Positions 19,080-28,097 of a DNA stretch of 64,000 bases are shown piece after piece. Within the stretch, counting starts at the first letter, position 1. Each line of letters begins with the position of its first letter. The stretch is from Leptospira chreensis (GTDB lineage Bacteria > Spirochaetota > Leptospiria > Leptospirales > Leptospiraceae): contig NZ_JAFFPS010000053.1 in the NCBI RefSeq assembly GCF_016919165.1, forward strand, positions 1 to 64,000. The letters are read 5' to 3'. Position numbers and translations under genes: made by a program. The notes under the pieces are model-generated. The model saw only the letters and a list, made by a program, of their open reading frames with translations, had not been told where the DNA came from and searched no databases.

Positions 19080-20357
19080 ATGCAAAAATTAAAAAAGATA
19101 TTTCAGATTCTAAAAACAGAACTAACGAAAGAGGGAGTCCTAAAAAACTCCATCTTCGTTAGTAGTTCCAAAGCCGTATCCGCCATTACCAATTTGGTGT
19201 TTATGATTTATTCCGTGAATCTGCTTAGCAAAGCAGAGAACGGAAAACTCCAATATTTTTTAGGTTTTTTACCCGTTGTTTTGGCTGTTGCTGAATTTGG
19301 GCTTCCGAATGCCCTCATCAAATACATCTCTCCCCTAGCGGAAAAAAAAGAAAATCCTGGTGCCATCCTCAATGCATCCCTTCGGATCAAATTTTATTCC
19401 TTTTTGTTTCTTTCGTTAGTTTGTTTTGCCACTTATTTCGTGAGCGATGAAAACTATTTTGTGTTATTACTTTTGTTATTCGGTGGGATTATCATTTCGT
19501 TTATTTCCTATTTCGAAAGTCTTTTTGTTTCTTATCGTAAGTACAAATCGCTATCGCTTTGGAACCCATTACCCAACGTAGTTCGGCTTTTGTTGTTATT
19601 GTATTTTTCGGAGTCCAGTGTTCATCCACTGACTTACATGGACATACTTGCGATTTTTTGTATCGCTCCTATCTTTGTTTTGTTTTTGTTTTTTTTCTTT
19701 TTTGGGAAAGGAGAAATATCTTTTACAGCGGAGTCTTCCGAGATTCGAACGAGCGAAAAAAAACTTTTACTTTTTAATCTTTGGGCCTTTGCCGCATCAA
19801 TTTGTGCCATCCTTTCTGATCGATTGGAAATTTTCTTTTTGAACCAATTCCATCCCCCTGAAATTGTTGCCGATTACGGAACCGCCTTACAACTATTTAG
19901 CGGCTTTATCATCATCCTTGCGACTTTTAATTCCATCATCTTTCCAAAACTAGCAAGACTTGCAGAAACAGAAGAATTTCCTACGGTCTTAAAAAAATCT
20001 GTATTTTTGGGGGGAATGATAGCCATTGCCCTAGCCCCTGGAATTTTACTAGCAGAACCCATCTTAACATTGTTATTCGGGACAAAGTATACCAATTCCA
20101 TTTCTGTATTTAAAATTCTGTATCCGAACTTTTTATTACAATTGGTATTTGCTCCCTTAGGAACGGCCCTATTCGCTCTGGGATTACCGAGGCTCCTCGC
20201 GGGTCTTGCGCTACTTCGGTTGTTATTTGGTGCAATTTTTGACTATTGGATCATTCCCGATTGGGGTGCCAATGGAGCTGCGATATCACTCTTTCTCGGT
20301 CAGATAGTTTCTTGGTTACTTTTAACCGGTTACTTTATGGCTTACTTTCGGAAGTAA
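19080..20357 (+). CDS. Oligosaccharide flippase / polysaccharide biosynthesis membrane protein (MATE-MOP superfamily)
   Basis: The 425-residue protein is almost entirely membrane helices, about 12, and has the Wzx/RfbX-like layout, with the conserved YFLGFLPVVLAVAEFGLPNALIKY segment region near residues 60-82. Such proteins move lipid-linked sugars across the inner membrane. The gene starts three bases after the PAP2 gene, so a shared role with the phosphatase (for example recycling the lipid carrier) is plausible. The last 23 bases overlap the 3' end of the convergent gene at 20335-20961. Confidence 0.82.
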   Translation: MQKLKKIFQILKTELTKEGVLKNSIFVSSSKAVSAITNLVFMIYSVNLLSKAENGKLQYFLGFLPVVLAVAEFGLPNALIKYISPLAEKKENPGAILNASLRIKFYSFLFLSLVCFATYFVSDENYFVLLLLLFGGIIISFISYFESLFVSYRKYKSLSLWNPLPNVVRLLLLLYFSESSVHPLTYMDILAIFCIAPIFVLFLFFFFFGKGEISFTAESSEIRTSEKKLLLFNLWAFAASICAILSDRLEIFFLNQFHPPEIVADYGTALQLFSGFIIILATFNSIIFPKLARLAETEEFPTVLKKSVFLGGMIAIALAPGILLAEPILTLLFGTKYTNSISVFKILYPNFLLQLVFAPLGTALFALGLPRLLAGLALLRLLFGAIFDYWIIPDWGANGAAISLFLGQIVSWLLLTGYFMAYFRK

Positions 20358-20961
20358 CAAACTCATATATTTTTTTGTAGTTTGTCTCCAAAGTTTCCCA
20401 CTCGCTCGCAGAAACATTGGTTCCGTATAATTTCAAATAGGCATCTTTTACCGACTTCCCTTCGGCAAGAAATTCTTTGAGTTTTAAAATGACCATTTTC
20501 AATTGGATGGAATCGTTTTGAATGTCGTAGTCTCGATTGATTTTAGTTCCTGAGGACAGTTCAAATTCCCGAACAAAAATCTCCGACAAGCCGAGAATCC
20601 CATAACCCAAAGATTGGTTCGTATGAAAATCCGATCTTGTTTTGGCCCAAGCCAGTAAAAATAGAGAAGGATTAGGTGGATATCCACCTAACAAAGTGCC
20701 ATCGGGAAATTGTAATTTTTGCGAAAATCGAACCACAGCTCGGGAAAGTTCTTTTTTACGACGAACCGATAAATTTGTTTTTTCCGCTTCCGTGAGATAA
20801 GCAAAGATAACGGCTTCCTCTTTGCTATGGTCTGCCTTTTCAAAAAACCGACTCAAATCTTGAGAAAAACGAGTGTCAGCTTCCCTATAAGAAAAAATAA
20901 CCAACAGAAGAGGGAAAATGAGAAGAAATCCATGTCTGTATTTCAAAAGTATTTTCTTCAT
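20335..20961 (-). CDS. Exported hypothetical protein, 208 aa
   Basis: A basic start and hydrophobic stretch (about residues 11-24) suggest a signal or anchor sequence, after which the protein is soluble and helical with a GGYPPNPSLFLLAWAKTR segment and a DGTLLGGY motif. I do not recognise the family. Both ends overlap neighbours on the other strand: 23 bases with the flippase 3' end and 44 bases with the 5' end of the gene at 20918. The only ribosome-binding-like AGGG sits too close to the ATG at 20961, so the start is uncertain, although it gives the best signal sequence. Confidence 0.7.
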   Translation of the reverse strand: MKKILLKYRHGFLLIFPLLLVIFSYREADTRFSQDLSRFFEKADHSKEEAVIFAYLTEAEKTNLSVRRKKELSRAVVRFSQKLQFPDGTLLGGYPPNPSLFLLAWAKTRSDFHTNQSLGYGILGLSEIFVREFELSSGTKINRDYDIQNDSIQLKMVILKLKEFLAEGKSVKDAYLKLYGTNVSASEWETLETNYKKIYEFVTSESKP

Positions 20962-22390
20962 CCCTAAAAGTATCGGGATAGTTTCCCTTCTCTTTCTTTC
21001 TTTTTTTTCCAGACTTTCTGCTCAGTCCTATTCTGACTCAGTAATGGATGACGACCGCGCCAATCGTAATTTTGGCCGAGTGGTGGTCAAAGATAGAATC
21101 CAAAAGATACCGCAAGCTCCCGAAAACAAAGGTTTCGGTGTCCAAACAGAGCTCATCACCGGTGGAAGGTTCCATTCCCAAAAAGGGGGAGTGGATGCGG
21201 AAAAAGCCAACCGTTACTATTCACAAGGCAATGTAACAACACCCACTCTCTTTTATTATGCAGGCCAAGGTTGGAATTTGGGAATCCTTCTCGCACCGCG
21301 GATCGCCCTCTCCGAAAGCCGAGTCGTCAATAAAGAAGTACGCACCGTTTATGATTCCGAAGCCACCATCCTTCTCTCTAAAGAAATTTCAGGAATCCAG
21401 TTGGGACTCGAAGCAGGTCGCGGGTTCAACAGGTTGGACCGGTTTGGATTTTTCTTTGTGGGTATGGCCAATTACGGATCGGTATCCATATCCCATTCTT
21501 CTGGTTTTCGCATAACAGGGATTCACTTAAATGCCAAACCAGAATTAGAAAATTGGTCCAGTCCGCCCTGGACAGGATATCGTAGAGAAATTTACGGTGG
21601 GATCATTGGTTCCGAAAAAAATCTATTCTGGGAAGAGTTTCGTTTTTTCCATTATGTATATTCTGATCCCAATCACAATACCAATGGACAAATCCAATCC
21701 GGCCAAAGGGTTTCAGGGCGGTATTCTTATAGTGGAATGGAATTCCAATCGAGAAAATTTTGGGAAACATGGGCTATGGATCTTGTAGGCATTCGACTTT
21801 TGGGAGAATCCAAATCCTCAACCAATCCTTGGTCAGAGGGAAAAACAGCCACTAATTCCTACTTAGGTTATTTTTCTCTGCATTCTCAAGGTGAAAAATT
21901 TAGTTTCGCACTCGCGGGACTTGTAACCAAAAAAGATGAGAAAGATCGGTTAGATTCCAATAGCAATGGTTATGCGTCTAGTTTTGCCGAACCAAGAGTC
22001 TTAGGTGGGTACTCTTCTTTTTTATTGTATCAATCTTTGGATTTGATCCATTCCCCTCAGTTCCGAGATGTTCCCACAAAAAAAAATCCGAACTTTGAAA
22101 ACAAAGGAAATCGAATTTATGGGATTCAAATGGGATGGGACTGGTATTCTTTTTTACGTACCGATCTTTTTCTCAATCGATCTGATTCCATTTTGGGAAA
22201 GGGCAATGAAGTGATTGGAAAAATTAGTTTTTTATCCAATGATTACGGTAAGTTCTTTGCCCAAATGAGTGCATCTTATACAGTCATGGACCCGCGTAGA
22301 ACCCGCGTTTGGATTACAGAACCATTCACGGAAGAAGAACCTAAAAAAGAATACCTACGATTTTATGTTTCTTTAGGAATCCAGTTTTAA
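20918..22390 (+). CDS. Exported, probably outer-membrane beta-barrel protein of unknown function
   Basis: The 490-residue product has a convincing signal peptide (basic start, hydrophobic core, cleavage after SRLSAQ) and then a beta-rich, aromatic-rich body with alternating residues and a terminal aromatic-ending strand (RFYVSLGIQF), typical of outer-membrane beta-barrels. No family is recognised. ATG 20918 is preceded by AGAGG and is needed for the signal peptide, yet it lies inside the start region of the divergent gene. The 3' end overlaps that of the convergent gene at 22387 by four bases. Confidence 0.72.
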   Translation: MRRNPCLYFKSIFFIPKSIGIVSLLFLSFFSRLSAQSYSDSVMDDDRANRNFGRVVVKDRIQKIPQAPENKGFGVQTELITGGRFHSQKGGVDAEKANRYYSQGNVTTPTLFYYAGQGWNLGILLAPRIALSESRVVNKEVRTVYDSEATILLSKEISGIQLGLEAGRGFNRLDRFGFFFVGMANYGSVSISHSSGFRITGIHLNAKPELENWSSPPWTGYRREIYGGIIGSEKNLFWEEFRFFHYVYSDPNHNTNGQIQSGQRVSGRYSYSGMEFQSRKFWETWAMDLVGIRLLGESKSSTNPWSEGKTATNSYLGYFSLHSQGEKFSFALAGLVTKKDEKDRLDSNSNGYASSFAEPRVLGGYSSFLLYQSLDLIHSPQFRDVPTKKNPNFENKGNRIYGIQMGWDWYSFLRTDLFLNRSDSILGKGNEVIGKISFLSNDYGKFFAQMSASYTVMDPRRTRVWITEPFTEEEPKKEYLRFYVSLGIQF

Positions 22391-23280
22391 GACTGCATTA
22401 ACTTATACCAAGTTTTGAAAAATCGAACTTCATTGCCTTTTTCATTATAAACAATGGAGTCAATATTCATCTTAGCAAGAAAGATTCCCCTTCCACTCAC
22501 TAAGTTGGCCGCCGGGTTGACTACTGGATTCGGAATTTGGCTGACAGCAAATCCATTTCCTTCGTCTCGAATCACCACAGTAATTCCCACGTCATCCATA
22601 GAGATTTCGATAAACACAGACGAATTGTTTTCTGCACAACGAGAATCGACTAACTTAAAATAATCTTCATTGGCTTCCAAACAAGCTTGTTTTTCTGCGT
22701 AACTCACACCGGCAACACCATGTTCAATGGCATTGGCAAGTAGTTCATACAAAACTATCTTTATAGAAATCAAATCTTCTTGGGTAGCAATCGGAGAGTT
22801 TAAAATTTCTTTTACGATAAAAGCAATATAGGAATTTAACTTTTTGATTTGTGGTCGGATTTTTATTTTACGTTCCGCACTGAACTGAATGATTTCACCG
22901 CTATTAAAAAGTAGAGTTAAATCAATATCGGCATTTTCAAACTTTTTAATCCGTGAACGAAGGGCTTCCATTCGGAATGGTTTTAGGAAAAAATCAACAG
23001 CACCCATTCTAAAAACATCAATGGCAATTTGAATGTCGCTATCGCCGGTGATTACCAAAAAGGGCGTTTGGTTTCCATCCGCTCTTAGTTTTTGAATGAA
23101 TTGAATTCCATTTAATTTTGGTAAGCTGATATCAGAAATGATAAGATCAAATGTATTTTGATTAGAGATGGTAAGAGCCTCTTGCCCATCGGATGCAAGA
23201 GTGACATTAAATTCATCTTTGAAGTATTCCCAGAACAATTCGCGGATGGTATCTTCGTCATCAACAAAAAGAATTTTCAT
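22387..23280 (-). CDS. Response regulator fused to an RsbW-like histidine-kinase-type ATPase domain
   Basis: Residues 1-118 form a receiver domain with acidic residues Asp7, Asp8 and phosphoacceptor Asp50, and Lys100. Residues about 145-295 form a HATPase_c domain of the anti-sigma/RsbW type, with the N box around Glu179-Asn183 (ELLANAIEHG), a DEGNGF G1-like box and SGRGIFL. There is no DNA-binding output and no dimerisation/phosphoacceptor His domain, so it is not a normal histidine kinase. Inference: phosphorylation of the receiver controls binding of a sigma or anti-anti-sigma partner, linking two-component signalling to partner switching. No cognate kinase is adjacent. Confidence 0.9.
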   Translation of the reverse strand: MKILFVDDEDTIRELFWEYFKDEFNVTLASDGQEALTISNQNTFDLIISDISLPKLNGIQFIQKLRADGNQTPFLVITGDSDIQIAIDVFRMGAVDFFLKPFRMEALRSRIKKFENADIDLTLLFNSGEIIQFSAERKIKIRPQIKKLNSYIAFIVKEILNSPIATQEDLISIKIVLYELLANAIEHGVAGVSYAEKQACLEANEDYFKLVDSRCAENNSSVFIEISMDDVGITVVIRDEGNGFAVSQIPNPVVNPAANLVSGRGIFLAKMNIDSIVYNEKGNEVRFFKTWYKLMQS

Positions 23281-23343
23281 AGAGTGGAGTCTTAGAGTAA
23301 AGGGAACTCCAATCTATAACAATTGTAAATCTATTTTTGAATT

Positions 23344-24720
23344 TTAATCTTCTAAGTTGTAAGAACGGCCCAATTTATAAGTCAATTGTAACTCTTGTTG
23401 TAAGTCCAAAATTTCCCTACGAGTAAAAAAGGCTATCTTTCCACCAGAAAGCTCAAACGCATAATAGGTGGTGTCTTCCGACTGGAGTAGGGATTTCAAT
23501 TGACCGAGTGATGTGATTCTTGTTCCATTGACTTTTTCTAAAACCAAATCCTGGAATTCTTGGTATCCTAGGTTCCCCTCTAGGGGAAAAACACGACTGA
23601 GAATCACAATCTTCTCTCGGACAGGGTGCACCTTCTTTTGGTAGTAGTCAGAAAGATAAACGAGTTTTTTCTCCGACTTCACCCGGTATTCCGAACCAAA
23701 TTCTTTCAAATAGGCATTGGTAAGTTCAGTGAAGAAAAACCCACCCACAATCAAAAACAAAGGTTTCCTTTTTTTAGCTTCTTCAGGAATTAAAAAGTCA
23801 TTAGAATCATAAGCACGTAAATCATAACTCACCGATTGATTTTGAAAGTTCCGGTGGAGTTTCAATTGAACCGTTTCTCCTAACTCACGCAAAACACCGT
23901 TTGGTTTTCGTAAAATCAAATCATAAACTTTATCTGTCCGGTCCCAATCATCCACCTTGGAAAGTGAGGTTGCATTGACTTCTGTGACCAAATCTCCCGG
24001 AAACAAATTGTAAGCGGGGCCAACTCCAGGAATCACTTCAGTGACAAGAAGTGGATTTGTGATTGTTTTAGAATAATATTCTCGTTCGGATGGGGTTAGG
24101 TTGATATCAAAAACCAATCCAGGATGAGGAAATGGTTTTCCACCAGTGCGGTAAAAGGTTTCCACATATTCCGTGGGAATTAAAAATTCAGAAATAGTCA
24201 CACCACATAACAGTTGATTTTTGAAGAAGAAGTCAGACTCTTCCGATGTTTTTTTATCGAGTAAAAAAACTTTGATTGGTGTTTTAGAAAAAGGAAGGAA
24301 AACATAACGAGACTTTCCTGTAGGGCAAAGTTTGTTCGATGATTTGGAATCCAAAACCACGGGCGCTGGGAGTTTCGGGATTTCTTTTGCTTCCAAAAGA
24401 AGAAATCCTGTTTCTTCGTCATACGATTTGATTCCTAACTTAGGAACCGAATAATCAAAAGATTCAAACTCAGCAAAAACTGGATTTTGTTTAGGAAGTG
24501 TGACTCCAAAAAAAAGACCTTTGCCAATATAAATTAAATTTAACTTACGAGAGAACGGTTCTCCCACAAGCCAGGGATTTTGATGGCTTGTTTTTTGGAA
24601 TGTAATCCTAGATTCAATGACACGTTTGTCTTCAAAGTTTTCTGCACCAAGAGGAAGTAAGGTGGCAAAAATCAGAAAAAATACAAAAGCGGATTTAAAA
24701 CTCTTCATAATTCGCACCAT
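23344..24720 (-). CDS. Exported PDZ protein, probable catalytically dead HtrA paralogue
   Basis: A signal peptide (ending near PLGAEN) precedes about 430 residues that follow the order of the neighbouring HtrA-like protein. There is a degenerate trypsin-like part, a PTEYVETFYRTGG segment matching the helix after the HtrA protease core, a PDZ domain (about 215-300), a GGFFFTELT segment and a second PDZ-like domain with EKVNG and LGQLKSLL. The TNAHVV histidine and the GNSGG serine of an active protease are not present, so it should not cleave peptide bonds. It overlaps the HtrA gene by 26 bases, or 14 if ATG 24708 is used. It may regulate or scaffold that protease. Confidence 0.75.
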   Translation of the reverse strand: MVRIMKSFKSAFVFFLIFATLLPLGAENFEDKRVIESRITFQKTSHQNPWLVGEPFSRKLNLIYIGKGLFFGVTLPKQNPVFAEFESFDYSVPKLGIKSYDEETGFLLLEAKEIPKLPAPVVLDSKSSNKLCPTGKSRYVFLPFSKTPIKVFLLDKKTSEESDFFFKNQLLCGVTISEFLIPTEYVETFYRTGGKPFPHPGLVFDINLTPSEREYYSKTITNPLLVTEVIPGVGPAYNLFPGDLVTEVNATSLSKVDDWDRTDKVYDLILRKPNGVLRELGETVQLKLHRNFQNQSVSYDLRAYDSNDFLIPEEAKKRKPLFLIVGGFFFTELTNAYLKEFGSEYRVKSEKKLVYLSDYYQKKVHPVREKIVILSRVFPLEGNLGYQEFQDLVLEKVNGTRITSLGQLKSLLQSEDTTYYAFELSGGKIAFFTRREILDLQQELQLTYKLGRSYNLED

Positions 24721-26152
24721 ATCTTTTTTTCACACGTTGGTTCATCTGATAGACAGACTCTGGCCTTAACACGATGGGTAAGTCCATTCCTCGAAACCTA
24801 AGGACAACAAATCCTTTTTTCCCATCCTTCCAAATGGTTTTAAATTCATTTAGGTCTTTGGGAACACGGCCGTTAATCGACTCAACCACTTTGTATTTAT
24901 ACTTTTTATATTTTGATGTTTCAGGATCGTTAAATGTATAACTCAGAACAATATCCCGAGTGGTGTAACGGTATAACAAATCTTGGATAAAATAGCTATA
25001 GTGGTATTTTAAAGAACTATCCAAGTCTCCATCTTCGGAATGAAAAAAAGATCTGGTGATGGGTTGAAAAACAAATCCCGCCTGTAAAAAATAATCTTCT
25101 GTAGAATCTCTGTACAAATCTAAAGCGTAGTTTTTTTGAAGGTTCACTTCGGCATCATATTTTTTACCGGCTCGGTAGTAACTCACAGTCACTTTGGTAT
25201 TGAGTTGTTTGTTTTCGATCCAATCTATGATGAACTCTTTTTTGCTAGCCGCGGAAATTTCACCATCGTTTGTGAGTGGCAAACTATCCACTGCGGTTAC
25301 AAAATCTTTTTCTTTTAAAACTTTGGAGAATGTAGAAGAAGGATAAATTCGGTTCACAAAAATTCCCGATTGGTCGGAAGGAACTTTCATGGCTTGTTTC
25401 AGGCTTTTAGGATTTCCATTTTGAAAAGTCAATCCAATATTGGGAAACCCGTCATACTTTCCATCCGCAATGTCTTCTAAAAAATGACGAATGATATCGT
25501 TCGAAATCAAATACGCAATCCCTTGTTCCAAAGTACTAATTTGAAAAACAAGACCGACCACTTTACCATTTTGAACGGCAGGGCCCCCAGAATTTCCAGG
25601 TTGGATATTGGCATTGATTTTTAATACATTCCGATAATCTAACCCCGAATAGGTGTATCTGTTTTTTTCAAATCGAAGAACCGATCCTTTTTCCACGGAT
25701 AGGCTATCACTTCCATTTGGAAAACCAAGGAGTAATACATCCGATCCCAAATTGGGAACTCCTTCCAAAAAAGACAGTGAGTTTGTTTGTTCTGAAAAGT
25801 CAGGATCGTTTACTTGTAATAATGCCAAATCACAATCGTAACCAATGTATTTAACATCTGCTAAATATTCTTTCTTAGTAAAACTACTTTTTACAAGAAT
25901 TCTTTTGGCATCACGCACCACATGAGCATTTGTCAAAATGGTTTGGTTCGGCAAAACAAGTCCTGATCCAAATCCTATGGATAAATTCTTTTTCATCCAT
26001 GGTTGGGTTTTGTTTTCGGTATTAAATCCTTCATTCCGAATTAAAACTACAGAACGAAAAATAGATTCTACTGCTGGCTCAGGATCTACTTGAGCGAGGA
26101 GTGACTGACTCAATACAAAAAATAGAATGCAGAGTTTAAATAATTTATTCAT
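24695..26152 (-). CDS. HtrA/Deg-family periplasmic serine protease with two PDZ-like domains
   Basis: The 485-residue protein has a signal peptide (about 1-21) and a trypsin-like domain with an intact triad: His77 in TNAHVV, Asp108 in DCDLALL and Ser188 in GNSGGP. A PDZ domain follows (about 245-340). A linker with AGFVFQPITRSFF and a second PDZ-like segment (ESINGRV, LNEFKTIW) complete the chain, a layout reminiscent of Deg9-type proteases. It is expected to act in the periplasm on misfolded or specific substrates. It overlaps both neighbours on the same strand (8 bases upstream, 14-26 downstream), so the three genes are surely one operon. Confidence 0.92.
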   Translation of the reverse strand: MNKLFKLCILFFVLSQSLLAQVDPEPAVESIFRSVVLIRNEGFNTENKTQPWMKKNLSIGFGSGLVLPNQTILTNAHVVRDAKRILVKSSFTKKEYLADVKYIGYDCDLALLQVNDPDFSEQTNSLSFLEGVPNLGSDVLLLGFPNGSDSLSVEKGSVLRFEKNRYTYSGLDYRNVLKINANIQPGNSGGPAVQNGKVVGLVFQISTLEQGIAYLISNDIIRHFLEDIADGKYDGFPNIGLTFQNGNPKSLKQAMKVPSDQSGIFVNRIYPSSTFSKVLKEKDFVTAVDSLPLTNDGEISAASKKEFIIDWIENKQLNTKVTVSYYRAGKKYDAEVNLQKNYALDLYRDSTEDYFLQAGFVFQPITRSFFHSEDGDLDSSLKYHYSYFIQDLLYRYTTRDIVLSYTFNDPETSKYKKYKYKVVESINGRVPKDLNEFKTIWKDGKKGFVVLRFRGMDLPIVLRPESVYQMNQRVKKRYGANYEEF

Positions 26153-27014
26153 AATACAAAATGATTTTCTCCCAAAAAGTTTGAGTCTCTGTGATTTTTT
26201 TTAGGACAGCATTTCCTAAAACTCGATCCCCAGGTTTTGGATCTTTCCATATAGTATTCGATGATAACAAATCACCGGAAGTGGAAGAAGGCACTCGGAT
26301 CAAACTGTAAGCAGAATCACGAATGCATGTGATACGAAAAACATAAGATACTGTTTGATCCCAATAAAAACTCTCATCCTTTTCCAAAAACTCTAAAGGA
26401 CAAGAGGAATCAAAGAAGACTTCTATATTGGCCGGAACATCTTTTCTTCTACGTGGATTTTCAGTAACGGATTTAAAATAAAACAAATTGGGATTCTGAA
26501 TCGGTTTGTAAGGACTGATTGTTTTTTTTCCCTCTAAAACAACCGGGCCTTGTTTTTTAGAAGGATAGTCTAGATCCGTATCATCTGTATTCAACCGAGG
26601 AGATAACTTTGTTTCCCCAACCACAAGCCCTGTTTCAATTTCTAAATATTGTTTTTTTCCAATCCGATGAACAGCCCTTAATCGAAAGGTATCAGGATCT
26701 ATTTTTTTTGTTTGATTGGATTGGAACCTAATGAGCATGGGATCGGACTCATTTTGGCAACTGAATCGAAAATAGGTAACAGAAGAGATACGAGATGCAG
26801 GTTCCAAATGACAATTTCCATCATCCATTGGAAAACTTTGCCTGGAACGAATCTGTTTTTTAATGGATTGAGACGGTTTTCGCTCTTTCCAAGCACTCAC
26901 CTCTTCTTTTAGCGATTGTAAGGATGGATTTGTTTTTGTGCGCTCCGCAAACAGAAATCCCGTCGCCAAAAGAAACAAAATCAATCCGAAGTATATAGAT
27001 AACTGCCTAATCAT
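26145..27014 (-). CDS. Exported hypothetical protein, first gene of the HtrA operon
   Basis: From ATG 27014 the 289-residue product has a signal sequence (hydrophobic core about 8-22, ending FLFAER), then a beta-rich, basic body with three to four Cys residues (for example DGNCHLEP, FSCQNES, ITCIRD) that could pair as disulfides. It has no recognised family. A longer frame from 27074 would put 20 extra residues before the signal and is less likely. Its 3' end overlaps the htrA-like start by eight bases, so it is probably a substrate, adaptor or regulator in the same pathway (inference). Confidence 0.65.
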   Translation of the reverse strand: MIRQLSIYFGLILFLLATGFLFAERTKTNPSLQSLKEEVSAWKERKPSQSIKKQIRSRQSFPMDDGNCHLEPASRISSVTYFRFSCQNESDPMLIRFQSNQTKKIDPDTFRLRAVHRIGKKQYLEIETGLVVGETKLSPRLNTDDTDLDYPSKKQGPVVLEGKKTISPYKPIQNPNLFYFKSVTENPRRRKDVPANIEVFFDSSCPLEFLEKDESFYWDQTVSYVFRITCIRDSAYSLIRVPSSTSGDLLSSNTIWKDPKPGDRVLGNAVLKKITETQTFWEKIILYYE

Positions 27015-27186
27015 GGAATACCGACTATGGTGATTATCGGCTCCTCTACCCAGCAGAATCAACTGGCATCCCATTGATTTCTTTTCTCATTATGTCTCGA
27101 ACCGAGGATGAACTTTTTTTTTGGTTTTCAGACTTTCAAAAATTCGAGGGGTGGAAAAGTAATGTAAGAAATAGGAGAATACTTTT

Positions 27187-28038
27187 TTGAACTGGAACTT
27201 TCTTAAAACCGAAATAGAACCTGGTGACTTCCTCATCGATTGTCGTTCCCAATCAGCATATGAAGAAGAAACATTAGATGGTGCCTACTACTATCCATTT
27301 ATCAAAAAAGCATTTGGATCTGATCCAGAATCTCAAAAGAAATTGTACGGGCCTATGGCCTCCGTCGTTCAAGAATTTCAAAAATCTAAGAAGACACGAA
27401 TCATCGTTTTCGATGAGGGAATGGGAATGTTCTCCACTCGTATGGTGTATTTACTCCGAGGAATGGGGATCAAAGACGCCTACGTTCTCGGTCAAAAATG
27501 GCCTGCTACGGGAACAAAATCAAAAGGTGTGTTGAAAGTAGAACCACCGATCGCTGACAAAGTAAAACCCATTGAAGGTGTCGTAGACAAAGCCTTTATG
27601 GAACGAAATCTTACCAAACTTCAAATTTTCGATGCAAGAACCATGGACGAATACGAAGGCCGATTGCCAAGACTCACTGCCCCGGAAGAAGGAACTCTCT
27701 GTGGACGTTTGCCTGGAGCCTTCCTTTGGGATTGGAGGAACTTGTATGATGGGGAAGCAAACCTCATCGAACGTTCTCTATTCAAAAAACGTCTGAATGG
27801 TTTTCCTTTTATGCCAGAAAGACCCACTGTGATCTACGATTACAACGGGGCTCGGTCTTGTTTGTTAGCCCTCATGCTCCGTGAAGCAGGTTATATCGAC
27901 ATCACTACCTACCAAGGTTCTTGGTTTGAGTGGAGAAAGTCGAGCCTACCCAAACAAGCCGTTGCGGTTTTTGGTGCCAAACAAGGGGCAGCTGCCGCAG
28001 CTCCCAGAGTTGGCGGAGTCGATCGCAAGAAAGTTTAA
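27187..28038 (+). CDS. Two-domain rhodanese-like protein with Asp in place of the catalytic Cys
   Basis: The 283-residue protein has two rhodanese domains (about 5-125 and 130-255). In the second, the active loop that should read C-x-x-G-x-R reads D218-Y-N-G221-A-R223, so the persulfide-forming Cys is Asp; Cys225, two residues past the Arg, does not fit the position. The first domain has D-E-G-M-G and is the usual inactive kind. It should therefore not transfer sulfur by the normal mechanism and may be a binding or regulatory protein. The TTG start is supported by AGGAG nine bases upstream. The GH31 gene follows after 59 bases. Confidence 0.85.
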   Translation: MNWNFLKTEIEPGDFLIDCRSQSAYEEETLDGAYYYPFIKKAFGSDPESQKKLYGPMASVVQEFQKSKKTRIIVFDEGMGMFSTRMVYLLRGMGIKDAYVLGQKWPATGTKSKGVLKVEPPIADKVKPIEGVVDKAFMERNLTKLQIFDARTMDEYEGRLPRLTAPEEGTLCGRLPGAFLWDWRNLYDGEANLIERSLFKKRLNGFPFMPERPTVIYDYNGARSCLLALMLREAGYIDITTYQGSWFEWRKSSLPKQAVAVFGAKQGAAAAAPRVGGVDRKKV

Positions 28039-28097
28039 AAAAGGATTTACGAAACCCAGATCCATCGATCCACTTACTCCTGCTCCTGGAGGGGTCG

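Noticed and set aside
27930..28097. 56-codon upstream extension of the GH31 gene
   Set aside because: It overlaps the end of the rhodanese gene in another frame, has no membrane or signal logic, and ATG 28098 has a GGAGGGG site and starts a signal sequence.
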